Shown here piece after piece: positions 32,829 to 44,632 of a stretch of DNA of 64,000 nucleotides; position 1 is the stretch's first letter, and each line of letters opens with the position of its first letter. The stretch lies in assembly GCA_020740775.1 (NCBI GenBank), contig JAHEWK010000002.1, forward strand, positions 558,001 to 622,000, given 5' to 3'. The notes under the pieces were generated by a model. It was not told where the DNA came from and searched no databases. It saw nothing but the letters and a program-made list of their open reading frames with translations. The DNA comes from Ilyonectria destructans (lineage: Eukaryota; Ascomycota; Sordariomycetes; Hypocreales; Nectriaceae). The translations under genes and the position numbers were made by a program.

Positions 32829-33161
32829 GTCTAAGTGACCAGAGAGAAAGGGAATAATACGCCCTAGCCCCTGGAGTAAAGACTAGAGGTATTCAAGGCA
32901 CGAGACAACGCTGCTGTTGTGGTTTTATTTTAGAATGGCAGGCTGTACCCGGTGGAAGAACTGTACTAAATAATTGAGAAATGTATAAATTAATTACTCA
33001 AAGCCAAGGTTGGCCTCATTTTCGTTAGATTAGTATGATTTGTGTCTAGAAAGAGAACGACGCTATGAAACATCTCAAACAAATGGGAATATCATCCCCT
33101 TGAACATCTGTAGATGATGCAACATGAAGCATAGCCCTGTCACTGAAGGGAATATACAATA

Positions 33162-34483
33162 TTAGATAAATCCGTTCCTTCCAGCACCCTTGGCAAAAGA
33201 ACTGGTAGCTGAGCCACCATTATTAGCAAAACTTTTGCCCATACTCTTTCCAATGGAATTACCGAAGCTCTTTCCACGGCCATTGCCGAAGGTTTGGCCA
33301 GCATTCTTGCTGCCAGAGTCGCTATTACTAGATTGGTCACTGGAGACGTTACCAGAGTTGGTGTTACCGGAGTTGCTCGTATCGGAATTGTTGTCATCGG
33401 AGACTTGGCTTGCATACCCCGTGGTGATGGGGGTAGTGGTGGTACCGGAGTCTTTGGGGGCCGAAGCTGCAGACGTAGAGGTAGAGGTGGTGAGAGTGGT
33501 TGTGGAGGATTTGGAAGTGGTTATGCTGGCCGTGGTATCAGAGTCATCATCTGAGTCAGAGGCAGCGTCAAACTCGATACTGGTAAAGTCACCAGTCTGG
33601 TCGCTGTAGGTGTAACTCTCAGCCGGGTTGAAGTTGACAATGTCGACGCTTTCGACGATCATGGTAAATGGCCCTTCGTCATAATCTGTTTCGCCACCTG
33701 CCCATGAGATAGTCCCTGCAGCGTTTTCGCTGTCACCCCCGGCCCAGATGCCCAGCTTGACGCGGGAAGGGGTTTGAGGGTATTCGTCACCGTTGCTAGC
33801 ATCGGCATAGTTAAGAGTTCGAAGCAAGCTGCCATCCAGGTACCAACTCAGCGATTCCTCTGTCCAGTATAGAGAGTGTAGTTGTGACTAGTGTCCTGAG
33901 CATCGTCTACTTCCTCAGTTGTGTCACGACCCGAAGAGGTAGAGATACCTTTGCCGAAGTAGTTGGTTTGAACTTCATCGGGATATCCGCCGAGCCACTC
34001 CCAGTCCCTGGATAATTTGTCAGCGACATCAACACCAAAACGGCAGACAGGGCTTGGCGTACACTTCATCGTAGTCATCGGAGAGAAGAACAACACAGGA
34101 GACGATTCCAGTACCGGAGGCAACCTTCATGTGAACCTCGACGCGGCCGAAGAAGATATACCACGAGGTTTGGAGAGTAGGCGAATCACCTTGCTCAGTG
34201 ATGGTAAATTCAGCACCGGAATCCGTATACTCGACATCACCACCACCGACAGACTCCCAGTTGTCGTCGTCAGCACCACTGGTGAAGTCCACTGAGTAAG
34301 TGGACGACGTGAGGCCATCGTAGGAATCGCAATCAGCTACGGATGCTGGGTTAACGGATTGTCTCAAATTGAAAGACGTGGGATGCACTACTTACTCTCT
34401 TCGATTGGGTTGCAATCGGTAGCAACGACTTTGGTCAAAAAGGAGGTTGCAGCTGCAAAAGCGAGCGTGTAGTGTGTAAACAT
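33162..34483 (-). CDS. CRH-type GH16 wall transglycosylase with an apparent frameshift
   Basis: Exons 34483-34396, 34336-34063 and 34007-33162 are supported by splice phases. The enzyme family links chitin to beta-glucan in the cell wall. A signal peptide, the catalytic motif DEVDWEW (formed across the second intron) and VQTNYFGKG are present, then VKLGIWAGGD and AGGETDYDEGPF. Between HNYTLY and WTEESLSWYLDG, at about 33864-33874, the frame shifts by one base, and no usable intron explains it. After the catalytic domain comes an Asp/Ser/Thr-rich linker and a Gly/Asn/Lys-rich tail ending without a GPI hydrophobic stretch. It is either a recent pseudogene or a base error in the sequence. Confidence 0.75.
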
Positions 34484-35105
34484 TGTCAGTGCTATATATT
34501 GTAACGTCTAAGTGAATGTAATCCTATCAACAATAAATAAATGAGGGGACGAAAAAGAAAATTCGTAGATGATGCTGATATGAAAGAACAACGAAGGAAC
34601 GGTAATGAAAGATTGCAACTCCCATTTGAGGATCACATAGCAGTCGGGCGTCGACATTTCAACAACACGGCAATCAAGCGTACGCGGACTGGCACCCAGG
34701 GTCTGCGTAACCACTGGCAGTGGATGAAGTCATTTGTGGAGAGTTTCTGCTTGGGACCGGTGGCGACGCGTGAGGAGTGGAACCACAACGAGGGGACCCT
34801 ATGTTACCACCATTGACAACTCTACAACCCCAGCCGCGAGTTCAGGTGAGAGAAGAACCAAACACATATAATGAAGAAACCCTGAAATTAATTGGGATTC
34901 GAGAGTTGAATGACTTGGTGCCTCAAAACTACCTTCTTCACATGGGAGGGTTACATGTTCTGACGGAGCTAAGTTGAATTTACACGCCATAGACCCTGTA
35001 TGAGTATTTATCCACCCGCCACCAAATCCGGCACTCTCTAGCTAAGCCATTTACAAACGATTTTGACTCTAGTATTGTTAGAACGACACGCCAACCACAT
35101 CGACA
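34484..35105. other. upstream region of the CRH gene, no other gene seen
   Basis: Divergent promoter side of the CRH-type gene. Open frames here have no recognisable content. Confidence 0.4.
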
Positions 35106-35627
35106 CTTGGCAGTACTTACGTAGCAAAAGTTCCGGCAGAGCCCGGCATTGCGCGCAACAATGCCGGCCCAAGACCTTCAAACAGACCACCGACTCCCCC
35201 AGTTGTCTACGTTATCCTAAACGCTTCTCGCATCGTGCGATATTTCTGCTTGTCACCGAACCCGTCGCTCTTCATTTTGCTCTTAATAACATCCAGGGGG
35301 TGACTGAGCAGCCACAGCAATTCTCCAACCAATCCTCCACACACTGCAAACTTCCAGCTGGGGAGGTCACTGCGTGATGTCTGATACATCTTCGTCGTGA
35401 GCTCGACTAGACCCTCATATGCAGCGAACCAAACGCCGTAGCCGTGAAACTCCCTGAGGAGGGTAACAGCCTGGCCTCGGTAAATCCCGGCGTAGCCCGA
35501 CTTTCGAACAATCTGTCTCACACAATCCAGTGGGCCAAAGTAAATCTTGGTGCTTCCATGGGGTTGTGTTTGTAGGCGGATTCTGACATGCTCAATCGGC
35601 CCGGAGATGACACTATTTGAGCGTTCC
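35106..35627 (-). pseudogene. mitochondrial carrier relic (amino-acid/acyl-carnitine carrier type)
   Basis: Minus-strand homology to the mitochondrial carrier family starts at about 35627 with NSVISGPIEHVRIRLQTQPH. It continues with GIYRGQAVTLLREFHGYGVW and FAAYEGLV, then SHPLDVIKSKMKSDGFGDKQ. An in-frame TAG follows at about 35207-35209. After it the frame goes on with GGVGGLFEGLGPALLRAMPG, clearly the same protein, to about 35110. So the second and third carrier repeats remain, broken by a nonsense codon; the first repeat is missing. At the upstream end a ctag acceptor-like site abuts the P5C dehydrogenase fragment. Confidence 0.7.
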
Positions 35628-36134
35628 TAGAAGAAGCTAGATGGTGTGATCCAGACGGCGAAGACTGACGCCGATGTGGAGATTATTGCTGGTGGCCAGA
35701 CGGATCAATCAAAGGGCTGGTTTATCAGACCGACCATCTTCCAGACGAAGAATCCTCGTCATGACTTCCTCAAGAGCGAGTTTTTCGGCCCTTTGCTCAC
35801 AGTATACGTCTACCCGGATGCGCAGTACCAAGAGACCCTCTCATTGATCGACTCGACTACGCAGTTTGCTCTAACGGGAGCAGTCTTCGCCCGTGACCGA
35901 TCAGCCATCAGTGCTACCGATGAAGGTCTTCGCCAGTCTGCTGGAAACTTCTACATCAACAGCAAGAGCAGTGGAGCAGTGGTTGGCCATCAGCCATTCG
36001 GCGGATCTCGTGGTAGCGGCACCAACGACAAGGCGACGAGCGCTAGCCTTTTGTCGAGATTCACCAGCATCAGGAGCATGAAGGAGGATTTGGTGGGTGC
36101 TGATACTGTCACATACCCGTCGAACGAGGTGTAA
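35628..36134 (+). pseudogene. delta-1-pyrroline-5-carboxylate dehydrogenase, C-terminal fragment
   Basis: The frame KKLDGVIQTAKTDADVEIIA opens at 35628 and runs to a normal stop at 36134. It contains SKGWFIRPTIFQTKNPRHDF, then SEFFGPLLTVYVYPD, AGNFYINSKSSGAVVGHQPF and GGSRGSGTND. This is the last 168 or so residues of the roughly 570-residue mitochondrial enzyme that oxidises P5C to glutamate. The NAD-binding part and the catalytic Cys are absent, so it cannot be active alone. It abuts a carrier relic on the other strand, a breakpoint at about 35627. In a complete pathway it would follow proline dehydrogenase, encoded 2.5 kb downstream. Confidence 0.85.
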
Positions 36135-36767
36135 TTCTAAGCAAAATCCAGCCCAGTCATTAGTCAAAGGCTTCGTTGTGACCTGTATCTATCAATTCGT
36201 CCATTTAAATTTTGAACTATTTAAGAAATTGCCCTTTCAGATCTAAGCGTTGACACCTAGGGCCAGATGCCTGACGCATTTCGTCACTCAATATATAGAA
36301 CAAGAGGTGGCTATCTATGCTTTGCCTTTACCAGACCTGAAAGTTGAAAGGTCAACAAATTTATGTCGTTAATTCTCTATATTTCGCTCTTTACCGTGGG
36401 GCTTATTGCAAGCGAGGTTCGTATGTGCTGTACCATATTTGCCACGATCATGAGCGGTGTGCGATAGTTTGGCCCTCTCGGCCGTGAACCGAATCGCCAT
36501 TTCAACATTTTATCTCATAATAACGCTTCCAATACGTGCAATTGATAAACCCTGCCATTTCCTTTGGTAGCCCGTCGCCGAGAACTTCCAGATTGGCGGC
36601 CGGCCTTTGCAGTAGCACCCTAGTTGCAGGGTAGTAATCCTCACAGCCTTCGGTCGGTGTACGAGACGGCTTTCCCGGGAATAAAATCTTCTATGTTCCG
36701 TCTGGACTTGAGGGGGAGATGCGTTCACACGAGTCGCAGTTGATAACACGATGAAATTCTGAGATTA
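36135..36767. other. intergenic, no gene seen
   Basis: Sequence between the P5C dehydrogenase fragment and the Tc1 element; nothing recognised. Confidence 0.45.
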
Positions 36768-38152
36768 CAGTGCCGTGCAAAAAAAACGACAATACCCGGA
36801 TCCACCCGAATTTCCGCGATGACACCACAATCTTTAGCCAGCTACCATAATCTCAATTAAAGTCATATAAAATCGCAGACTAGATCAAATTGAAGCCTAG
36901 AAGCTGAGGTTTACTAGGACTTATATCAATATTTTGTATACCAGCCATTTGCTTCCACAACCGCCTGCATCCGTGCAGGCATCGAATTTATGATGTTTTC
37001 GAACACCTTATCTTCAATCTCAGCCCACAGCTCGATCGCAGTATCAATTAAAAGATCCAAAGAGGCAGTATCCTTTAGAAGGTCTCCAAGATATAGGTAT
37101 TACTTGCAGATCCACTCTTTTAAAATTGCCTATAAATTTTCAATAGGATTAAGATCGGGTGAGTAAGGCAGCCAAGTTGGCAGAAAAACCCCCTCTCTTC
37201 TTATATAGCTGCATAACCAGCCTTATACGATACGGGCTTTATAAGTTGGTCCGTTATCGTACTGAAATATCATTCCATCGTTGATAATTTCCAAAAGATA
37301 AGTCTTAAGGCATTCTAAGATAATCCGGCTGGAGATGCCGCCACGCTTGGCGGCAGGGTCTCCTTCTAAAGGGACTAAAGATATAGCCCTTTCAAGGCAG
37401 AAAGCACCAAAAAACATCTTAAAATACCTTATCGGCGTCCAGCGAGGCTGTATATTCTTTTTCCTAAGTCTCTCGCCCTAGGGGCAGTCAGGAAAGTGAT
37501 TATAAGATCGAGAGCTAGACTTATATATCGGCAGAAAACCCACTTCCGTTTATCGCCGTCACCACAAGCAATTAAGACCTTATTAGAGAAAATCCAAGTA
37601 TACTAAAAGCTCTTATCTTCATTAATATATTTCTATGCGAAATCCAGGCACTTTTAGGCCACAGCTGGGCTCAGAAATAGCCGACGAAGAGAGAGGTGGT
37701 GCTGGACGCCCTATTTACGCAGCCACCGCATTAGAGTCGTCCTGTGGCAGCACAAACCGGTCTTCTCAAGGATTTCTGCATATGTGACGAAAGGGTCTTG
37801 ATCAATGACTCTAAATATGTGATTTTTATCGCGGGTTGATAGGATACTCGGGCGCCCAGAGCCAGGGTTTCTCTTTGCGCTGTTTTGATATCTGTATCGC
37901 CGGACGATGCCAAATATCGCATGTTTAGTAATACCCTCTTCCTCAGCGACCTGATCAGCTGGAACACCAGAATCAAGTTTGTATACAATCTTCGTCCTTT
38001 TATGAGGACTGTGATGTGATTTGGCCCTGATGCGAGGCATAATGATTGAGCTGTAGCTGAGTAAAGTTGGTAATGTCTGGAGGGATGTCTGTGATCGCGA
38101 TCGCAAGTGCGGGGAAAATCGGATAATTGTCGGTTTTTTTGCACGCCCACTG
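36768..38152 (-). mobile_element. Tc1/mariner transposon, complete ends but dead transposase
   Basis: A 1,385-bp element with inverted ends: left CAGTGCCGTGCAAAAAAAAC at 36768, and an inverted copy ending CACTG at 38152. It is flanked by TA on both sides, the Tc1 target duplication. The transposase runs on the minus strand from an ATG at 38040 with an intact helix-turn-helix part (DSGVPADQVAEEEGITKHAI, then a GSGRPSIL linker). The rest is recognisable only in pieces, such as FQYDNGPTYKARIV for the DDE domain and a C-terminal SKWLVYK. It is interrupted by many TAA/TAG codons, consistent with C-to-T decay (RIP-like). Confidence 0.85.
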
Positions 38153-38637
38153 TACGGACATCAAGATGAGCCATTCCATGTAGACAGCCCCAGGAAATCA
38201 CACTTACGTACTTGAAAACACAGACAATGTCCCATTTCTGCACAGATACCACCTGTTCAAACCACGAAGATCCGTGCGGCTATGGACGGTTCAGGATATT
38301 CTCGTCTGTACTGATGCTCATACCGCAGGATCGTTGAGAATCACGGAAGTTTATTCCAGGCTTTGCTCCCATCACGACGTTGCGCCGATCAAGTCTTCTC
38401 CTCATCTCCACACCGGCACAGTGAGATAAGGTGGTGGCAAGCTAAAAGTGCCGCGCCCATCTCAGGCGTATTGACATGATATATGGGACTTTCGGCCTCG
38501 GACCGAGCGCCGACCCCACATAAACTTTAACACAAGTTGTACAAGTCTCCTGTATCCTTTGATCGCATCTCGTCATCATTGGCGGCAGCTTTCTCGAGAC
38601 CGACACCGTGCCTTCAATCCCGAGAGCAACACACAAC
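38153..38637 (+). promoter_or_regulatory. upstream region of the proline dehydrogenase gene
   Basis: Promoter-sized gap between the Tc1 element and the PRODH start. The transposon end lies about 485 bases before the ATG and may have displaced regulatory sequence. Confidence 0.4.
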
Positions 38638-40106
38638 ATGATTCTGCAACCCTCCAAGCGTGTATCCATGATGCGACCGCTCCTGATCGATGCTGGTCGA
38701 CACTCGGCGATGAGATGGAATGGACGACGCTTTGCCCACACTTCGTCCGGGGCGGCTAAACAAGATATACTACTGCCGCCGCACTCCTTGCTCCCAACGA
38801 AAATGCTTCTGAGATCACTCTTGATTGCAACAGTGTCGAGCCACCGCGTACTGCTCACTCCGGCGCTATCTGTCTTGTCATTCTTCTCCAAGCCACGCAA
38901 GGGATTGTTCAACATCGAGAAGAATCCGCTGCTATTCTCGACATTTAAAAACACCCTATACAACCACTTTTGCGCGGGAGAAAATGTGCGCGAGGTCACG
39001 TCCACGATTCAGCAGATTAAAGATATGGGATTTAGGGGTGTCATCCTGACTTACGCAAGAGAAGTGGTTGTGGATGCATCCTCCGAGGGGCCTAATGACG
39101 GCCAGCAGAAGTCCAGCAAATTGGAGTCATCGGAGTCTGTCGAAGACCAAGATATCGAAGCATGGCGTCAAGGTGTCCTTGAAACTGTTTTAATGGTTGG
39201 TGAGGGCGACTTTCTGGCTTTGAAGTGAGTTCATTCCAGGCTATTCCGACCACGACTTAGACACTAACAGTTATCAATAGGTTTACAGGTGCTGGAGGCT
39301 CTGTGATCGATGCCTTATCATCTGGAAAAGTGTTGCCTGCACAGATGATAAAGGCGCTTGATGAAATCTGCGAGAACGCAGTTATGAGGCAAGCAAGTAT
39401 CCTTGTGGATGCCGAACAACAGTTTGTCCAGCCCGCAATCGATAACATTGCCGTCGAACTTATGCGCAAGTATAATCGTGGCAAGAATGCTACGGTTTAC
39501 AACACATACCAAGCGTACCTCAAGGTAACACCACAGGTCTTGCTCCAGCACCTTCATTTGGCGAACGACGAGGGATTCACAATCGGCGTCAAGCTTGTGC
39601 GTGGAGCATACATCAATTCTGAGCCACGCCGTCTCATCAATGACACCAAGGAAGACACCGACAACTCATATAACCGTATTGCCAGTGGCCTCTTGCAGTC
39701 AAAGTACGAGGACCTTGACAAATACAGCGGTTCTGGCTTCCCAAACCTGGAATTGCTTTTGGCTACACACAACAAAGAGAGTGCTCTCAAGGCGCACGCT
39801 TTACAGAAGAAGCGTTCTATCTCGGGCTTGCCATTAACCAAAGTTCAATATGGTCAGCTGATGGGAATGGCCGATGAGGTTAGCTGCACCTTGCTGCAAT
39901 TGAAAGGAGGAGAGAGCCCACAGGAACGCGCGGCATCACCGGAAGTTTATAAGTGCTTGAGCTGGGGAACTTTGGGAGATTGCATGTCGTATCTTTTGCG
40001 ACGGGCGGTGGAGAACAGAGACGCCGTTTCCAGGACCAAGACAGAGTATCTGGCATTGAGAGGAGAGACATGGAGGCGACTGAAGAAGAGTGTTGGTCTT
40101 GCTTGA
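38638..40106 (+). CDS. proline dehydrogenase (proline oxidase), mitochondrial
   Basis: Two exons, 38638-39224 and 39281-40106, with a 56-nt intron, join to 470 residues. The FAD enzyme oxidises L-proline (some relatives hydroxyproline) to the pyrroline carboxylate at the mitochondrial inner membrane. The Arg/Ser-rich start looks like a mitochondrial presequence. The (beta-alpha)8 core shows VKLVRGAYINSE, LLLATHNKESAL, QLMGMADEVSC and YLLRRAVENRD, the last holding the paired Arg of the substrate site. The YG..PYLLRR stretch reads LGDCMSYLLRR here, a small departure near the active site. Neighbours: P5C dehydrogenase fragment upstream, HOGA-like aldolase downstream. Confidence 0.9.
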
Positions 40107-40667
40107 ATAGATCCGTTGTCCCCAATTGTTACTCCAGCTGCTGTCTGTAATGTCTAAAGCCCCAAATATTATGACGGTGTTAATATGTGTTAGTGAGTGT
40201 AAAGTACCGGGTGCGGCATAAGTCACTTGCTAGGACACAAGGAAATTACTGCACAGATCAATTGTAACGCTCGTGAGGAGGGCAAATCTAGCCAGGAGAG
40301 TCTCGCGACCTATTTAATATAGTAGCATTCCCTAACCGAGGTCCACTCTCGTTGCCATAATCTCGTCAACTTCCGCCTTGACTCGCATTCGGTACTTGGT
40401 GACAGAAGCGCCTATAGCACGTGGAGATTGGGAGTCGGTCTACTGGCCACGAAGTGGGGATAACAAAGAGTGGCATCCTCGGTGCTCGGCCCGAAGCCGA
40501 AGAATAACAAGTCGATCACGGCACCATCAGCGAGCAACGGCGGGAGAGGGGTAAGAGAGGAGTCACGAGGGTTAATCATCTATCTATATGTTCCGGATAA
40601 AAATTCCAACGACATTATACCATTCCAATCGTGAGTAGATACTGAGAGATCAATCAGCAGTCGTAAG
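40107..40667 (+). promoter_or_regulatory. intergenic, upstream of the aldolase gene
   Basis: No gene seen. Contains CGG-rich words (ggtgctcggcccgaagccg at about 40480) that could be sites for a Zn2Cys6 regulator, but no clear paired motif. Confidence 0.35.
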
Positions 40668-41664
40668 ATGACCGTCACTGTCAAGCCACCTCCTTTTGGC
40701 GTCTACACCCCAGTAGTCACATTCTTCAACCAAGACGAAAGTATCGATGTCAAGAGCATCTCTCAACATGTTCACAGGCTCCTGCTTTCAGGAGTTAGGG
40801 GGCTTGTCATTCACGGCAGCAATGGAGAAGCCACTCATCTGCTGCCTGACGAACGGGCCGCAGTCATCCGCCAAGTCAAGGATCTGATTCGTGAACGCCA
40901 GAGCGATGCCGTTATCATTGCCGGGTGCAGTGCGAATAGCACTCGAGAAACCCTGCTTCGAATTCAGGACGCTCGCGAGGCGGGCGCAGATTATGCCCTT
41001 GTCCTGCCACCGAGCTATTGGGCTGCTGCCATGACGAAGCCAGTCATCAAATCGTTCTACATCGAGGTAACTTTGCGGCTGTCAGATAATCCATTCCTGA
41101 CTGCAACGCTAATTTATTGCGAAACAGATTGCGCGAAAATCCGCATTGCCTCTGGTCATCTACAACTTTCCAGGGGTGGTGAGCGGTATTGACCTCGATT
41201 CCGACCTCATCCTCGATCTTGCCGACGCTACATCCAATATCGTTGGTGTTAAACTCACCTGCGGCAATTTGGGAAAGCTGCAGCGCATCTCTGTGTCTGT
41301 CTCGGCGGAAAAGTTTGTTCCATTTGCTGGAAAAGCTGATTTCCTTCTTCCGGGGCTCGTCGCAGGCTCCAACGGTGTCATATCGGCCCTCGCCAACTTA
41401 GTACCCAAGGTCCATGTAGAGCTTATTCGACTTTACCAATCCGGAGATCTGGAAAAGGCCCAAGCCATCCAGAAGCAATTGGCCCTGGCAGACTGGGCTC
41501 TCCTCAAGTTCGGAATATCTGGCGTGAAGACGGCTTGCTGCAAGTGGTTTGGATACGGGACGGGAGTAGTCAGGTCGCCTTTGCCAAGTGTGGAAGCGAG
41601 CGCATTAAGCGGGGTTTCAATCGGTTCACTCCAGGCAGTTGTAGATTTAGAACTGTCACTTTGA
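40668..41664 (+). CDS. DapA-family aldolase, 4-hydroxy-2-oxoglutarate aldolase (HOGA)-like
   Basis: Two exons, 40668-41066 and 41128-41664, join across a 61-nt intron to 311 residues. The DHDPS/NAL fold is clear: GVYTPVVTFF, the pyruvate-carboxylate loop as HGSNGEATHLLPDER, the tyrosine in LVIYNFPGVVSG and the Schiff-base lysine in VGVKLTCGN. Filamentous fungi make lysine by the aminoadipate route, so a DHDPS role is unlikely; members of this branch are usually 4-hydroxy-2-oxoglutarate or related 2-keto aldolases. With PRODH and P5C dehydrogenase as neighbours, cleavage of 4-hydroxy-2-oxoglutarate to pyruvate and glyoxylate is a good guess. No clear mitochondrial presequence is visible, which weakens it. 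Confidence 0.8.
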
Positions 41665-41941
41665 TCTCATTGATGAAGACTGCTTAATAAGGAGTAAAGG
41701 TATTGAGTATCGGAAGCATCTCTGCACGCGTATCTAATGGTCCCATTTTAAGCGTTGAAAATCAACCGGTATTTGCTTCCCTCCGTTGCGCTTTTAATGG
41801 AGGATAGTCTAGGTCACAAAAATGAGTGAGAACGAAGCCATGTTCAGCTTCCGCTTGCTGGTCAAGTTTTGAGTAGCACCAGTAATTATCCCCCGCCGCT
41901 GAACAGTCCAAGATAGAGAACTCTGAAGATAACGCCTAATA

Positions 41942-44632
41942 TTAGTCGTCCTTCTGGCGAAACACCTTGCCAATCTCCGCCCAATCTACTTCATCCACGC
42001 CAGTCAGTGGGAGATCCGGATCATTGAAGCTCGAGTAAATATCCCCCGCTCCGTGGCTCATATCCATCCCAAATGTCCCTTCAAAGTCGAAATCGAGCAT
42101 TGCGGATCCCTGGCCAACGTCTGCCGAGGGCATTAGGGTCATTCCGTCGTAACACACACCCCATTTCTCAGGCCAAGCAGAGCAGTAAAGTGGTGCCTTT
42201 TCCACATGTCTCGGAGCATGATTGACAAGGTCAGGTTCGCCAGATGTCGTCATCATAGGTACTACTGCACCGGCAGACGGGTCGTCCTGGTCTGCGATCT
42301 GTTGCGTTCCAAGCCACTTCCAATCATCTGATAAGCCATCAGGTGACCAAACATGGTAACAGAAGTGCTTCAAATCACCCAGTCGCTGCTCAGCTGCCTT
42401 GTTCCCTGCTGCAGACAAGTATTCGAGAACGTCCACGGCTTGCTTGAGTCCATCTGGAGGCTTCTGAGGGTCGTTGGTTTTGACAAAGCCCATCATAATC
42501 AAGACGAAAGCAGCTGAGAAAGTGGCATCCAAGTCGAAAAAGCCAAACAGCGCTGTGTACAACAGTGAGAACAAGGTCCTGCAAAGTCCATGTTTGGGCT
42601 AGGGGTATGCTACTAACCGATGCTTTCTTCACTTCGAAGAGACGAGAGGATTCGAATACTCTTGATTGCTGCCTCTTGGCATGAGTCGCATAGTCTAGCT
42701 ATGACGGGTGATGGAGGCTCAAGAGACCGATTGTCTTTCGAGGCAACTACTTTATCCTTGACACACTGAAGAATAATTGGCCTGATGCAGAGGATAATAG
42801 CCTCGGGTGACATTAGCATGGCGAACACTCAGTATGACGGAAAGTTTCGTACCTGGAACAGCATAAGATACAGAGACGCGCCTGTCCTCGTTACCGTGAG
42901 TTTCGAATCAGAAAAGTCTATTGAGAAGTTGGAAGGGATGGATCGTCCGGCTTCGTAGAGAGCTTGCAAAGTACTTTGTATCTTTTGCACAAGTTCAGTC
43001 TGCGAGACTGCATTGTTTCCGTAAAATGCTACATAACATAAATGATTAGAATTTGGAACCAGCTAGGTCTACTTGAGACTCTGGGACGTCTTACATGTCA
43101 TGATTTCACCAGTTATCCTTGCAATTTGGATATTAATGATTAGTGGCATTGGAGGTTGAAAACCTGCCGATGGACGAGGGAGGTCGGCGCGCAGTTGACG
43201 ATCATCTGCTCCTGTTGGAAGGCCCAAGGCAGCAGAGAGGCGACTTCATAGATAGGATAAGTTAGTCGTTGTAGTAGCAAGACTTACGCAAGAAACTTAC
43301 CGATCTAACATGTAGGCCGTCCACCACACTCTTGAGCGGTGACATATTTCGGAGGGGAGTCCTTGTTGCTCGTCGTATGGGATGGAGCAGCCTAACCCTA
43401 TGGCTAGTCGTACCGCAGTGCCAATCTATAATGGCAAGATCAGCTTGTGCTAGGGGACAGTGCAACAATACGCGATGAGAAGTGACTATACGTAGACATA
43501 TGCGTCATGCTTCCGGTCGCACCATTGAAGGTATAGCGACGCAAGACACAAAATCTCAACAGCGATGATGCCCTGAGACCCCAGTTGGTGTAATGGCGGA
43601 AGACGCCTCAGGGCTTCTGCAAAGTAAGCATTACCCGGGGGGTTGCCTGATCCATTGCTAGGAGAGCCGATGAGCATTCCCATTGACATGACAAGTAGGT
43701 ACTGGGTAAACCATATGGTTTGCTTTTGGCGTTCTCGTGTCGCGTCGCTTTGATACAAGAGAATCATTGAGTCTGAGAAGTTTCGTGGATCTATGAAATG
43801 CTGATTAATTCCCATGAGGGAGATGAAGACATCAAAAAGACGATATGATTCTTGTTTTGAGAGAAGAGGAGGTGCAGAGACACCCTTGACCAGCTCCAAT
43901 GAGTTGCGCCACCCGTTGGGTGATGTATCATTGAAGCCGGCCGAGATAAAAGTCAAGCTTCCGGGTGATACGCCAGAATCGCGGGTATTGGTGGTGTGAT
44001 CGAGCAAAATGGACCGTACTCGTGATTCAAAAGCAGGGCCAGACGCCAAATCTGTGACTACAGGACAGTCAGTCTGAGTAATGGAGGCTGAGATCTGGAT
44101 ACGAACGAGGGCTCAAAGGTTGTTCATCGTGACCAGACTGCGATGCACTCGCGGCATCGATAACGTCGTGTTCAATGGATTCATCATGGTTGCTTGAATG
44201 GTTGGCGTCATGCGTGTTATTAACTTGGAAGCGTCAGTACAGTATCGCGGGTGGTGGAGAGAGTCACACACCTGGTACGGTTTCCTGAAGTTGTTCCTCT
44301 TGCTGCTTGATTCTGGCGAGAAGGCCTTGTACATAACTGCTTTTTATTCAGCAAACAGCGTCGATAAGACACGAGATAATTACTCACGCTTCCGAGTAGC
44401 CTCGTCGGCCCGTGTTGCCAAAGCGGCAGTCCAGGCCCTGTCGGCTGCAGTTCTGACAAGGCCGTTTCCCAGAGCATTTCACCTTGCGCCTGCGGCAGGT
44501 CTCGCACCTACATAGGCAAGTGAGCAGTGAGCTCTTAGAGGCTTTTACACAGAAGATGAGGAAATCCAATAAGTCTGGATATTCTTACGCATTTGCGGAC
44601 CGCGCGGCGTGTGATGCAGCTGCCGCAGACAT
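41942..44632 (-). CDS. Zn2Cys6 regulator with fungal_trans domain (proline-utilisation-activator-like)
   Basis: Ten exons: 44632-44589, 44507-44388, 44336-44272, 44223-44107, 44057-43492, 43425-43301, 43243-43095, 43028-42853, 42801-42618 and 42552-41942. All phases fit, giving 718 residues. The Zn2Cys6 domain has C16, C19, C26, C32, C35 and C42 (CETCRRRKVKC, then CQNCSRQGLDC). A coiled-coil dimer piece (ARIKQQEEQLQE) follows. The fungal_trans domain has IGTAVRLAIGLGCSIPYDEQ and WWTAYMLDR. The C-terminus is acidic with repeated Asp/Phe/Gly, probably activating. Its place beside PRODH and the aldolase suggests it controls proline or hydroxyproline use; this rests on position, not on a proven orthology. 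Confidence 0.85.

Noticed and set aside
33294..33554. A Gly/Arg/Val-rich plus-strand frame
   Set aside because: It is the complement of the Ser/Thr/Asp-rich linker of the CRH gene and has no independent support.
42553..42632. A frame break in the Zn2Cys6 gene between exons nine and ten
   Set aside because: Using the acceptor gtacacag at 42553-42554 restores the frame and the expected sequence, so the gene is intact.
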